DNA of 64,000 bases. Origin: Jacaranda mimosifolia (taxonomy: Eukaryota; Streptophyta; Magnoliopsida; Lamiales; Bignoniaceae). Both the position numbers and the translations under genes were made by a program. Shown piece after piece: positions 34,928 to 46,339 of the stretch. Under the pieces are notes generated by a model. The model was not told the origin of the DNA and did not search any database. It saw only the letters and a program-made list of their open reading frames with translations. Location of the stretch: positions 25,025,744-25,089,743 of the forward strand of contig CM032123.1 in NCBI GenBank assembly GCA_018894105.1, read 5' to 3'. Positions within the stretch are counted from its first letter, which is position 1. The number at the start of each line of letters is the position of its first letter.

Positions 34928-36870
34928 CAAGAATTAACCCTAGTAACAAACTTCCAAGCATGCTTCCCAACTAATCCCAAAATCACTAGCTCAAAAATAC
35001 TACCTGAGTCTGACTAAGGTACAAAAGGAAGAGATGAAAGCTTTCTGGAATGCCTTCCATGGAGGGCTCAAACGTCGACCAATTAAGATTGAACATTTCG
35101 TTGCTACTCCGTGGAAGGCCTCTAGGGGGAATCGCCATTTTCCCTCATAACTTGAATCCTTGCTAATTCGATCTTCTTCCCTATCAATAGCAAGTGAACT
35201 GAATTAAGTTCAGCAAAACATAGAGAAAGAAAGAAAAAAATACAAGAGAGGAGAAATCATGAATGCAAAAGCAAGTGCACAAGTGGAAGAAAGAGTAAAA
35301 AAATCAACTAAGTACTTCCAGGGAACATAAAATAACACACATGGAGAGGTTAACAATCCATCCTCATTAAAGCATTGCCAAAACTGATCTTTCTAAAGCC
35401 TTGAGGAAAATGGCAATTTACTCAAAAATCTACAACCTGTCTAAGGAAAAAGTGAAAGAAGGCCTCATTTGGAATTTTCCTCACTATGAAAAGTGCGCAA
35501 AAACTGTCTAAAGAAATAGAAAGATCCAACTCCTCGAGGTAATGCTAGAAACCCACAAAATACACAAATGAATTAGAGCAAACTGACTCAAACACATCCC
35601 ACAACTCCCAACTACCTCTAATAACAATAAATCAGAGCAAGGGAAAACCTATAATTGATATACCTACAGAAGATAAAGTACCCGAAAGAGGATACCTAAC
35701 TATACATGTCCTTCGATTATATCTTTCAAATCGCCCACACAAACAATCCACCCTTCCCCTCCAAAGAGCAATTTTAGTAAATAACCAAATATGATACTTG
35801 GGCTAAAGGTCAAGTTGGTAATTTTTCTTACATCTCCCCCTCTTAGAGCCCAAGTATTATATACGCCCCTAAAATTCAATTTTTTTTTTTTGGAAATGAT
35901 AAAAAGAAGGATATCCCCACACACACTCAAAAAATTGTCATCTAATGAACTCGACAACCCTTGGACCTATACCAACAAAGAAAAAGGAAAAATTTTCAAC
36001 AAGAAGTTTCTAAATCGAATTGAAGCTCTTCTTTCTTTGAAGCTCCCATTGTGGAAGTTCACTGGTGGTCGGTAGAGTCCTTTGAAGAAATTTTGAGACT
36101 TGGGAGGTCCTGGAGACTTCGACAATGGTTGCGTCGAATGAGAAAGACTAACTTGTCAACATGAATTATTGATCAGGGGCAGATCTGAACATAATATGAT
36201 CTCTGGAAAAGGAAAAAATGAACAGAACTCATCAATGAGATAAACCCTACACGTCAAAAGTTTTAAATCCTTTAGTGCAAGCAAACAAGACAAATCACTA
36301 ATACTAGTATGACTTCCGTCTCCAACGGAAGTGTCCTCAAAGCCCTTCTTAGAAGTTTTCTCTGACTTTGACTATGAGAAAGAAGATGACTTAACAATTA
36401 AAGACTGACGAACGCACTCATGATGCACAACTCCAAAAACCAAATTTGGATTGTAAAAAGTGCCCAAAAGGAGACTCACAAGCTTACAAAACTCAACGCA
36501 CTATAAAGAGGATGACCTCTCCATACATGAACCAAGTGAACACCACCATGGTTGCCCAAGGCAGCAGAAGGCCAAACGGTGAAGTCGTCCGTGCTACGAG
36601 CACTTCGCAAGCACCCATTGAGGAATACCCACCCTACGTGAGGGTGTATCATGGATGACTATCCATTGGGAGCTATCCCTTGGCCGTCCCCTACTCCAAG
36701 AAGTCAGTCGGCCTCTTGTAGCCAGTCATTGCCAACTCCTAGGCCGCCTCTGGACTTTGACTCCAAATCCGTCCTACTACCCCACATCTTGCTCTCAAGT
36801 TTAGACATCTCTCTTTCTCTCTCAAGTTGGGACCTATTAAAAGTGACTCAAAAGTATTAGTAAATATGAG
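34928..36870 (-). pseudogene. Antisense aORF of a Tat-lineage gypsy element, copy 2 (broken)
   Basis: Same family as the copies at 7.1, 40.4 and 42.7 kb. Reading from the right, a start near 36,810 opens MSKLESKMWGSRTDLESKS, comparable with MSSSESVMLGSRNKSKLE of copy 4. The core contains VCSNSFVYFVGF then HYLEELDLSISLDSF (about 35,510-35,600) and NEAFFHFFLRQ (about 35,455-35,485). A probable intron has its donor at 35,315 (GTACTTAG, identical to copies 1 and 4) and acceptor near 35,181. The donor's conserved octamer and the core argue for common descent. Stops and frame changes throughout show decay. Its function is unknown; antisense ORFs of this kind are known in Tat elements but not understood. 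Confidence 0.65.
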
Positions 36871-37299
36871 CAATATGAAGAAGTAAAATAAAAGGTAAAA
36901 ACTTACTTTTCAAACTTATCTTGGCAACGAGGGAAAAAAAAAGGCCAACATTGTCTATCCAAAGATCTGCCTGCCAAATAGGTATCTTTAGGCAAATCAA
37001 GTGGGTGGGAATGATCCCTCTATGTCAATTTCAGTAAGGTAACTAGAAGGGGTGGGCAATAAATAGCTTCATTTCAGTAGTGCCTTACCTTGCAGCTCTA
37101 TCAATCGTCTATGCTTTCGATAGAAAATTTCTATTTTAGTGCCCTCATGCTTTCTTTCTCCATACCACGGTGCAAAATTGATGTGATGATCCCTAAATCA
37201 TGCGATATGGACTCCACCGGCTTTATCATATCATGCTTTTGATAGGTGAGATGAGGCAGTGAATTCTTGTGAACCTAATTAGGAAACTCTAGCCCCACA
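36871..37299. other. Sequence between aORF copy 2 and a solo LTR
   Basis: Noncoding; in the place of the untranslated start of the antisense ORF and the LTR-like region. The last five bases (37,295-37,299, CCACA) are the target site of the solo LTR that follows. Confidence 0.4.
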
Positions 37300-39722
37300 T
37301 GTCACGATCCCAAATGTATGAACTAGATTTATCTTCTATAGGAAGTAGAGCATCTAAAATGTGAATCCAACTTCAACCTAATATTGTTTTTCAAATGAAC
37401 ATATCATTACAAGTGAGAATTACAGGATTCTATTTATCTTAAGATATTGATACATTTTGGTTGGTCCTATTTAAACATAATATGATAACTAAGCCAATCT
37501 TTACAGAATATAAAACATAGGGTAGACCACCATGTTTTGTACATTTAAAGCCAACAAAAGATCTATTCTAATGCTTACATATTTGATCCCTACATTGTGT
37601 CAAAGTCCTTGCCCTGCTCATCGCCTTTCGTTCCTAAAGGAATTAAAGTCAATAAAAACATAATAAGTTGCAAATACAACTTAGTGAGGCTGGTGTTTGT
37701 GTGCATATGTTTTCCAACCTGAATACGAGTTGGCTTATCATTATATTATGCATGCAATGACAAGCACGATAGTGAATAAATCATTTAACAAGGTAGGATA
37801 CAGCTAAAGGTTGTTGATGCTGTCACCCTTATCTCGCCAACTATGTTTAACTCAATCACTCCAGACAAGACGCGACCTTGCCATCGATAGACATGTCCCG
37901 GATCATGCCAATCCTACGACCCTTTCTCACTATGATAGCTCCAGTCATGCATTTACGGCGAATAGGCCATGAGGCACACATCCTACTCGACAAACCCAAT
38001 GCCGCCCGAATAGTTTGTGCCACTCTCATGCCAAATGGGCTCAATCACCACAATTTCACAACACGATTCAATAGACACGATATCAAAGTTAAGGAGTCGA
38101 GGTGAGATAAGGTACTACACCTCTATGAGATGGACTAGCATGTTCATGTCGATGCACCTTTCAATTATCTAGATATACCATATTGTATGCAAAATGACAT
38201 GATGATCAGCAAAAGATGATGATGTGAATGTGCTTTTCTTCTCTCTCTTTCTCTCTTTTCTCATTTCCATAATAATCATTTTTCATTCATCTAGATGGGA
38301 ATAATTATCTTATTTTTTCAAGTTATGGCACTCACCATGCTTTCCCAAGTACGGTGTTTCAAGATAAGGCGAATCGTTGTGCAAGTTGCCTGCCCAAAAT
38401 AAATACTAAAATTTAATGTAGAGTTCAACCAATATACTTTAGTTAGCGAAATCTATGTACTAAGGGAAAGATGTAATGAATCCTAAAGCAGAATGAATAT
38501 TCAAGCCTTAACTAAAGAGTATTTCTTCAACTATATCCTTCCTTAACTCTTTTCCTTCCTATTTTACATTCCACTTTCTAAATCTCTTTTATTATTTTGT
38601 TTCTATACTTCTTCCATATAATCCATAGTTCTATAAATATGAAACATACTCAATAATAAGATATTTTGGTTTTTATTTACATATGTAACTCTAACTCTCA
38701 TCTTCAACCAACTAAAGTATTCTAATTAAGTACTTCTTCAATTTTCCTCTATAGTTCTTCCTACTTATCATTTAGTAACTCACAAATTATATCAACTAAC
38801 ATTATATGGTGATTAGGTTTAATACAACCATAACACTTCTACTTTGATACTAATTCCAAAGTCCAAAGGTTAACTATAGAAATATGATTTTCTTAATTTA
38901 ATTCTAAACCATCTAGGCTTGAATTAAATCCCTCTATTTTTGAACCTACTTACACATTTGCAGCCATAATTTTCAGAAAAATAAGACCTATATAAGTTCA
39001 AACCTCATAAGCCCTTCCACTTGCTAAGCTATCTTAAGTTTATATCCAACTCTTATTGGTGTTTACCAAAGTAAGCACACAAAATTATACATGATTTAAA
39101 CCATAATTTGAATATATATATATATATGCTATAATGAACACATATGATTCCAAAGAAACCACTTTAAATGGCTAAAGAGTACTACCTTTTGAAAACAAGA
39201 GTTGGGTTCTCTTTTTTCTCTATTCTAGCTTGCTCCTTCTCTTTTCTCTCCTCTATTTCTCTCCCCTTTTAATTTTTTTCCACTTTTTCCTACCTAAATG
39301 TCCCAATTTTGCTGATAATGAAGGGAGAAATACCTTTTAAGGGTAAGATTAGACTTGGTCAAAATATGTGGCTTTACCCCCCACTTGCCACATTTCATAT
39401 TTAAGTTATTTACTTTTTGGTATTTAGTTGCAACTCCTTGAATTGGGACAATTTTATTTGTCAAAATAAAATAGAAGGCTGAATTTAGCTAATTAGTCCA
39501 AAGTCCTACACAAATTTTAGAATTCTCCTTTTGCCCTTCAATTAGTTTAGATTTAAGAATCTTATATTTATAGATGACAAGTTCACTCCAAATTTCTAAA
39601 ATCAAGTATCCTTTTGTGAATAGTATCATAACATAATAAAGATAAAAAACAACTATGAACCTAGAGTAAATATTAGATTTTTAAAAGAATCAGATGTATA
39701 GTTGTATTCCTAGGTTCTTACA
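37300..39722 (-). mobile_element. Solo LTR of a chromovirus-like gypsy element, minus strand
   Basis: Read on the minus strand it starts TGTAAGAACCTAGG and ends GGGATCGTGACA, 2,423 bp. Flanking pentamers CCACA (37,295-37,299) and CCGCA (39,723-39,727) match at 4 of 5 bases, consistent with an aged target duplication. There is no primer site or coding domain beside it. It interrupts sequence adjoining aORF copy 2, since the flanks continue as the family's LTR-like region (39.8-40.4 kb). Short open frames at 37,856-38,105 overlap on both strands and are not credible genes. Confidence 0.75.
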
Positions 39723-40430
39723 CCGCAGGTGATCACTGGGAGTGGGGGCTAAATGAGTGATATGAAATTCCCAAGTTCTTTGAAGGAAATCACAAGTAAC
39801 ATATACCTCCTAAAGGTAAAAGGGACTTATAAGCCTATTAATTATTTAATCATTTGATTATTGAAACTAATTAAAATTAAACTAAAGGTAAGTTGAACAA
39901 AATAATAATAAAATTAATTACTATGATAAAGCAAATTGAAATTGACCCATTAAATTATATGTTTAATTCAAAAAGGAAAATTTTCAATTACAAGTAGAGT
40001 GCTTGATAATATGACAAATCAAAACCCCAAGGGCAAAAAATTAGAAATCAACTAAGAGGTCAAATTAATTAAATAAAAAAGGGGGCCAATGAGCCCACCA
40101 ATTTAAGCCCACTTAAGATAGGTTCCCTAATCCAGGTAGGTTGAAGCCCATCAAGAACTTAATTAATATAAAAATCAACTCTCAAAGCCAAAAGTAGTCT
40201 AAGCAGTCATTTTCACAACTCGAGATTTAACTCTAAGCAAGTGCATTCTAGTAGCAAAAGCCCAAAATTTACTGATTTCTGGAGAGGACCTGAACTCTAT
40301 TTTCGTGCAATATAAGAAATAAATAAGAAACAACAAATACTGTCTCAAATAAGTTGGGAGACTCAAATTATTATTGGAGGCCTTGATGAACCTTCCAAGT
40401 CTGTGCAATGCTAACTAAGCTACTCTATTC
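39723..40430. repeat. Dispersed gypsy LTR-like region, second copy
   Basis: The part at 40,080-40,330 aligns by eye with 13,860-14,090 and 45,350-45,534: GAGCCCACCAATTTAAGCCC, AAGCCCATCAAGAACTTAAT, CAACTCTCAAAGCCAAAA and TTTACTGATTTCTGGAGAGG have counterparts in all three. Upstream AT-rich sequence (39,840-40,080) matches 45,190-45,340. No coding frame. Confidence 0.5.
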
Positions 40431-40439
40431 AGAAGGAAA

Positions 40440-40990
40440 TCTCAACCATCATTTCTCACATAAAAGAAATGGTCTTTCCAAGATCCCATGATGAAGATAC
40501 ACCAACAAGGAACATACTACCAGCCTTAGGAACAAAATGAAAGAAAGGCTCCCTCGATGTCCTTTTAGCAAGCAAAGAGTATAAGAGCTATCCATTGTCT
40601 CTGAAAGTCTCAACTTAGCAAATAAGATATTGAAACCCCAATGAAATACATGAAAGAATTAGGAGCAAACTGAGTAAGGCATAATCCATAACTCCTAACT
40701 ATCTCTATTAATAAGGGATCTACAGCAATACTAAAACCATTATTGTAGTAACAGCTAAAATAGTAAAAAATTCCTAGATGAGGGCATGTGACTCGATCAT
40801 CTTGAGTATAATCTCATGTTCCTCTATGAGACAAATCTATGACATAAAAGCTAAAGATCGCCCAACGTTAACATGGTCTCACTACTACTATCACCAACCA
40901 AACTCTATCCTGAACTTATCTCCTCATTGCTCTCAAACTTAGATTTAGTGAACCACAATTTAAAAACATAAGAAGACATTTCAACCTTTT
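40440..40990 (-). pseudogene. Antisense aORF, copy 3 (fragment)
   Basis: A truncated copy holding only the central core. Minus-strand readings include LTQFAPNSFMYFIGV (about 40,640-40,690), FHFVPKAGSMFLVGVSSSW (about 40,490-40,545) and, in a shifted frame, WKDHFFYVRNDG (about 40,440-40,475). These line up with FFHFSLRPNCKFLSS, WKSRFFFVRDKGWG of copy 4 and with the Ser-x-x-W-K-x-R/H-F-F-F/Y-V signature of Transposase_28-like plant proteins. Both ends are missing. Confidence 0.65.
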
Positions 40991-41278
40991 TTTTTAATCA
41001 TAGGGAGATAAACCATCTGTTTCACATTTCACATAGGGTAAAAAAAATTTAGCCCCCTAGAAAATGGATACCTTCAATATGCTATTTAAGGCATACCTTC
41101 ACAACATTGTCCATACAATACTAAGATTTGTTCTTCATTTTATTGGAAAATCCACTCAAAGAACTTATCCCTTCAATTAGTCATGCAAGCAAAGGCTTAA
41201 GAGTTCATTTCAAAATGAAATAAGATTATAATTGACATGCATTATTTTACGAGTCTTTGTAAATATGAGCTTCTTCTT

Positions 41279-41309
<31 letters not shown>

Positions 41310-41618
41310 GTTAATTTATCTGTTCTTTTAGAATTAAAATTATATGTGATTTATTCTTTACAGTTGTATATTTATCATTTAATGGTATATTTAGTCGATG
41401 TCCATTCAATATACGTACACCTTCTTTGTAGTATATATAGTCAATTATGTTTACCTCCTGATATTTTTTCACAAGTTCTTACATCTGTCATGCTTCTGTA
41501 ATGAAAAAAGATAATATTAATTAAAATAAATATTAAAAATTCATTTTTATTCTAGCATTATTATAACATGAAAGGCGATATGCAACAATTAACAAAGTGT
41601 GCTACATTAGCACATTGT
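40991..41618. other. Spacer with a TTC microsatellite
   Basis: AT-rich noncoding sequence. A pure TTC run occupies 41,271-41,308 and generates the open frame MSFFFFFFF on the plus strand, which is not a gene. Confidence 0.5.
41271..41308. repeat. TTC microsatellite
   Basis: About twelve uninterrupted TTC/CTT units. Confidence 0.95.
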
Positions 41619-42285
41619 AAGACCTCAAGGGGACATGTGATGAACAATATCAACATTACTACAAGACCTCCAAAGAGGCACTTGGCAAAGACATCAGCAC
41701 CACTATAAGCATCCCAAAGGGGCACGTGGCAAATGACTTAAGCACTACTATAAAACCCCCAAAGGGACACATGGAGAATGACATTAGTACCACTATAAGA
41801 CCTCCAAGGGGTCGCATGGCAAAATATTGCTACAATACCCTGACATGGGAGCACAACACAAAGACCATTACAAGACCCCCAAAGGGGTGTAAGAAAAATA
41901 CAAAATGCAACTATAAAACCCCCTAGTGGGGCATGCGGCAAATACAAAACACCTAAATAAGACCCTTAAGGAGGGCACATTGCAAACCCCAAAGGCCATC
42001 ATAAGACTCTCAATGGGGTATGTGGCATACGCAAAAGACCTCTATAAGACCTCTAAGAAGGAGATTGGCAAACAACAACTACACCAACACCCTAAGAGGG
42101 TGCACAACGACAACAACTACAATAACATTACACAAATACCCTAAAGGGGTGCATATCAATGATAGCACTCTAAAACAACAACACTATACTAAACTCCTAA
42201 AATATTACACATCAACAACATTACACTATGGCACCCAAAGGAGCACGCAACAACAACATCTTGATAAACCCCTGAAAATAGGTTC
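41619..42285. repeat. 44-45 bp tandem array
   Basis: Consecutive units begin AAGACC(C/T)CCAAAGGGGCAC and end CACTAT or similar. Early units are 44, 44, 45 and 45 bp and similar in sequence; later ones (41,820 onward) are more diverged and include longer units near 41,819-41,871 and 42,060-42,180. About 12-14 units in total. Minisatellites between pol and the 3' LTR are established in Tat/Ogre-type elements; here the array lies just before aORF copy 4, the matching place. Overlapping short frames on both strands are by-products. Confidence 0.85.
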
Positions 42286-42700
42286 CAAACAAAAAAGTAG
42301 ATAAGGACACTATGTCTTTCACAAAAGCCTCTAAGGGGACTTCCAACCACTTCTCATCAATAAAATCCTAAGAAGAGGATAACAAATCAAAAAAGCATAC
42401 AATGCAATAATGCATAAGCAACACACGACATCAAGAAAAAACATGGAGGATAAAATCATCCAAATAACTAAGTATGAAAAAAGAGTGCAAAATTGATAAA
42501 ATATCCATAAAAAAACATAAAAAGCTTGATAATGTAGAGTGTGCAAACATCAATTAACATTTGGCCTATACTTGGGCAATGAAAAAGAAACCAACTAGTA
42601 AAGGTTCTAAAATAAAGTAAAAAAGAAACAGTCACCACCAATACAATAAAAAGAAAAAGGCTAACTCCTAGTCTATGTTCTACTCTACAACTGTGGAGTT
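42286..42700. other. Spacer between the tandem array and aORF copy 4
   Basis: AT-rich noncoding sequence with no further repeat unit clearly recognisable, apart from a weak 'AAAGCCTCTAAGGGGAC' echo near 42,324. Confidence 0.4.
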
Positions 42701-45110
42701 GTAATAGTTAGAAACTCACTCATGGCATCAGCACCAACATTTGATGTTCTGCCAGCTAACCCAGTAGAGAGATTAACTGGAATGTAAGGTCAAGCAATTG
42801 CAAGTCCTATAAAGGATACTACATAATCTCATTAAGCACAAGATTGTAATCTTGAATAGTCTGCTCATAAGTCCCAATAGCCTCTGCTTTGAATACTTTA
42901 AAGAACTTATCATCGCCTTGAACTCCTTTATCGCCTCCTCACATGCTGTAAAGATAAGCGTCTTCCCAATGAAGGACTCCAAGGACTTCATCCCAGTGTT
43001 CATCTGCCTAACATACCGTTTCTTCAAATGCTCATACTCATTCAGTAGCCTCGCAAACTCCTCGCCCCTCTGAGCTTGCTACTAGGCAAGTCCTATAGCC
43101 TCCTACTTGAGTTGAGCTACCGTAGTTGTAGTCCCATATGCTCTGTGGGATATCTACAAAGTTAAGTTCCATACATGTTCTTGATGCAACAAAAAAATAT
43201 TTAAACAACTGCATAGAACTAAGTAAGAAGAAAGATACTTACCAGAGCTAAATCTCTAATGATAAACTTAGTTAGCTAATAAGAGGATAATATCTCTAAT
43301 TTTTCCTGATTGTACTTGCTAACTTTGTTTTGCGTATCATCAATACTGAAAATAGACTCATTGACATCCCAATCCTATACAAACCATAGTGGAAATAACC
43401 CTTGCCCTTGCCATTGCCAAAATGAAAAGAGCAAGATGATCTTGGGCAAGTAGTTACTGGTGCAGTCTCCCTACCAGGCTTTGTAGATGGTGCTGAAATT
43501 ACTAGCTTAGAACTACTGCATGTGCCAGTCTAAGGTGCTTTAGAAGGAGGTGGAGCATTAGGCACCCTGGAATGCCTCCGTAGGGGATTCTGATGTTGCC
43601 CATTTGGAGATGAATCCCTAAGATTCAACTCCATAACATGCCTCTCATGAGAACCTTCATTCCCCCTCCTAGTGGGGGTCCTAACCAAGTTGAATTTTTT
43701 TCCTGTCAAAAGCACACAAATTGGATTAGACTCAACAGTTCAAGAAAAATATTACAAGTACTAAGAAGAAAGCAAAAATGCAATAACAAGCAAAAAGCTA
43801 AAAAAAGTAACTAAGTACCCTCAGGAAACAAAATTGTAATGTCGAAAAAAGAAACAAGGAAACTCACCTCCTCAGAGCACTAACGAAGATAGTGATGGAC
43901 CTTCCACAGATGAATTGATGATGATGAACTACTCCAACACAAAGAATGCCCCAACCTTTATCTCGAACAAAGAAAAAGCGACTCTTCCAAGGCCCACTAG
44001 AGGAAGGTAAACTACTCAAGAATTTACAATTTGGTCTAAGGGAAAAGTGGAAAAAGATCTTATTCGGTACCTCTATATTAGGAAAATGGAATGGAAACTA
44101 TTTAAGGAGATGGGAACACCAAATTCCCTAAAATGGTGCTAAAACCCTATAAAGTACACGAAGGAGTTCGGAGCAAAGTAGCTTAAACAGATCCCACAAT
44201 TCCAAACTATCTTTAGCAACAAGAGATCATGAGGAAAAAACCACAACTAAAGTAAGTGCTGAAAATCATGAAGTGTCCTAGAGGAGGCAATACAATGCGC
44301 TCTTCCAAAGAAGGAAGAACAAATTTAAACTCATTAAAGGTATAGATCCTACATCTAAAAATCTCTAACTCCCAAAGAAAGTGAACAAAATAGTTCGTTA
44401 ATGCTAGAAAACTAATATCAACGTTAGGAGCATCCTCAAACTCTTCCTCAGAAGAATCCTTTTCTCTAAAGTTAGACTCAGAATAAGAACCTAGCTCAGA
44501 TATAGGAGTGACACTAAAACCAAGGAACGACTAAGGCACTTTTGATGTGCAACTTCATGATCCAAGACTGAACTAGATGATACATTGAAAAAAGGGCTCA
44601 CAAACATAGAAAACATAGTAACACCATGAGGTGGATGACTCCTGTGAACACGAACAACCTTGACACAATTGTGGTCACATAAAATAGCAGCAGTTGGAGC
44701 AGCCGTCTATGCTAGGGGTACCCCACGAGCATAGACCTAAGTGCCACAAGTCCCCCGCACGAGCACCTCATGCAAAGCTAACTATCCGATCGCATGGTGA
44801 CCCCATTGTCGACCTTTACCAGACTCTCAAACTCTAATTTAGACTTATTCCTGCTACCCAGCATCACGCTCTCAGAACTAGACATGTCTCACTCACAAGT
44901 TAGAATTTTTTGGAAAAAAATTTTTTTACTAACTCTAAGGGGTTAGAAAATACAAGCGAATAGAGAAAATGAGAAAAAAAAAAAAGGTGAAAAAAATACC
45001 TTGATAGCTTATCTTGTCTTACCAAAAAAATCTTTCTTCTCAAAAATAAGAAAACGTCAGAATTAGTTAAGTCCTGTGAAGGACCCAATGCCTTAAGCAA
45101 AATATCTCTA
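42700..45110 (-). pseudogene. Antisense aORF of a Tat-lineage gypsy element, copy 4 (most complete)
   Basis: The best preserved of four related minus-strand copies. From the right: an exon-like MLKALGPSQDLTNSD (45,100 down), a start MSSSESVMLGSRNKSKLE (about 44,885 down), a variable region, the core NKIFFHFSLRPNCKF (about 44,030-44,075) and PWKSRFFFVRDKGWGILC (about 43,940-43,995), then a coiled coil EEFARLLNEYEHLKKRYVRQ (about 43,000-43,060) and EEAIKEFKAM. The core fits Transposase_28-like plant retrotransposon proteins. Introns: donor 43,818/acceptor 43,703 (116 bp) and donor 43,242/acceptor 43,154 (89 bp), at positions matching copy 1. Stops, including two adjacent TAG codons before QAQRGEEF, show it is a pseudogene. 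Function unknown. Confidence 0.7.
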
Positions 45111-45534
45111 GGAAACAGTCAATTAAGAAGACCTAAGAATCTTCAACTTAGTCCATTGATGAATTATTCAAGCTTTTCCAAAGTCAAAATTAAGAAAAAT
45201 AAAATTAATTATTAGGATAAGGTAAATTAAAATTAAGTTAATATATTTTTCAGTATGTAAATAAAATTTCTATATTAGAAGTAGGAGGCTTGATGGGTGA
45301 AAAAACTAAAAAATAAATAAAAAGATCCAATTAAATAAATAAATAAGAAAAGGGCCAAATTAAACCCATCAAAGTAGACTCCCAACCGAAGTAAGCTAAA
45401 ACCTTTAAGGACTTAGTTACTATAAATACCAACTTCAAAGCGAAAAGAAGGGAGATCTAATTATTTTACAAAATTCTTTAGGAGGAAATGCCATTCTATT
45501 TTGCTGATTTCCAAAGAAGACCCCTATTTTATTT
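45111..45534. repeat. Dispersed gypsy LTR-like region, third copy
   Basis: Matches 13,796-14,090 and 39,840-40,330 over 'ACCTTTAAGGACTTAGTTAC', 'ACCAACTTCAAAGCGAAAAG' and 'ATTTTGCTGATTTCC'. It is interrupted at 45,535 by a hAT element and resumes at 46,183 with CCATATAGCATTAG, equal to CATGCAGTATCATC at 14,074 in the uninterrupted copy. Confidence 0.55.
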
Positions 45535-46182
45535 TAGGGATGACATTTTGTATTTGATTTCTGTGGGCAGTCCTACTTGATCCAATTGGGACGAGTAGAA
45601 AACCCGCCCTATGTGGGTTGGGTTCAGGTTTATAGTAAACCTACACCACCTGGACCCAAAATATTTATCTATATATTATTTTTATATATTTTTAAAATTT
45701 TAACAACAATATATAATCATCTAATCTTAAACGTAATTTTTTTACTCTCATAACTTGGTACTTGGTAGCTAGTATTCATCCTTTTCTCACAATCTAGTAT
45801 GTAGTCTATGAATCTTTAACTTTTTTATTGTTTAATTTAGCCAAATTGATTTGTACTATTGTGCAACTTTGACTTAAATTAAATTTTTCATGTCGATTTT
45901 GTTCTCAAAGAATACATCTTTTAAAAGTAAATTATATGATATCTAATCGAATTTAATATTTTGTTAATTATATGATACATATAAATAATAAAATTTATAA
46001 TTAGGTGCAGGTAAGATTGGGTAGAATTGTATATATACATTGCGGGTAGGGTACAGATTTTTACTCCTAAAACCTATGGGGTGGGTAGGTACATGTTGAA
46101 AGACTATAAAATACATGTGGGACCGATTCAGATTAAGTGAGAATATACCTCAAGCCATCCCGTTGGCATCCCTACTTTATTT
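45527..46182. mobile_element. hAT-type MITE
   Basis: The element is 45,535-46,174 (640 bp). Ends are TAGGGATGACA and, from the right, TAGGGATGCCA. Target repeats TTTTATTT (45,527-45,534) and CTTTATTT (46,175-46,182) match 7 of 8. Subterminal GGGTTGGGTTCAGG near the left and GGTACAGATTTTTACTC-type sequence near the right are present; no coding frame. The uninterrupted sequence at 14.06 kb serves as a related empty site. Confidence 0.85.
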
Positions 46183-46339
46183 CCATATAGCATTAGTTCA
46201 AATTATATGATTTCACTACTAAAAAAATTATTATCTCCATAGATGGTATCTTCAATGAAACAATTTTAAAACTTCTATCATAATCAACTCTAGCTTTGCT
46301 TAATGAAGCATTTTGCATACCAAGTAACTTGTTCAAGTT

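Noticed and set aside
37856..38105. Two overlapping open frames on opposite strands
   Set aside because: Inside a solo LTR; opposite frames are exact shadows and neither shows a domain.
41232..41501. Open frame with a long Phe run
   Set aside because: Produced by the TTC microsatellite.
41619..42285. CRISPR-like array
   Set aside because: Units are contiguous and diverged without constant repeats and unique spacers, and the context is a plant genome.
41726..42304. Overlapping open frames in the 44-45 bp array
   Set aside because: Frames shift with the units and run on both strands; a noncoding tandem repeat explains them.
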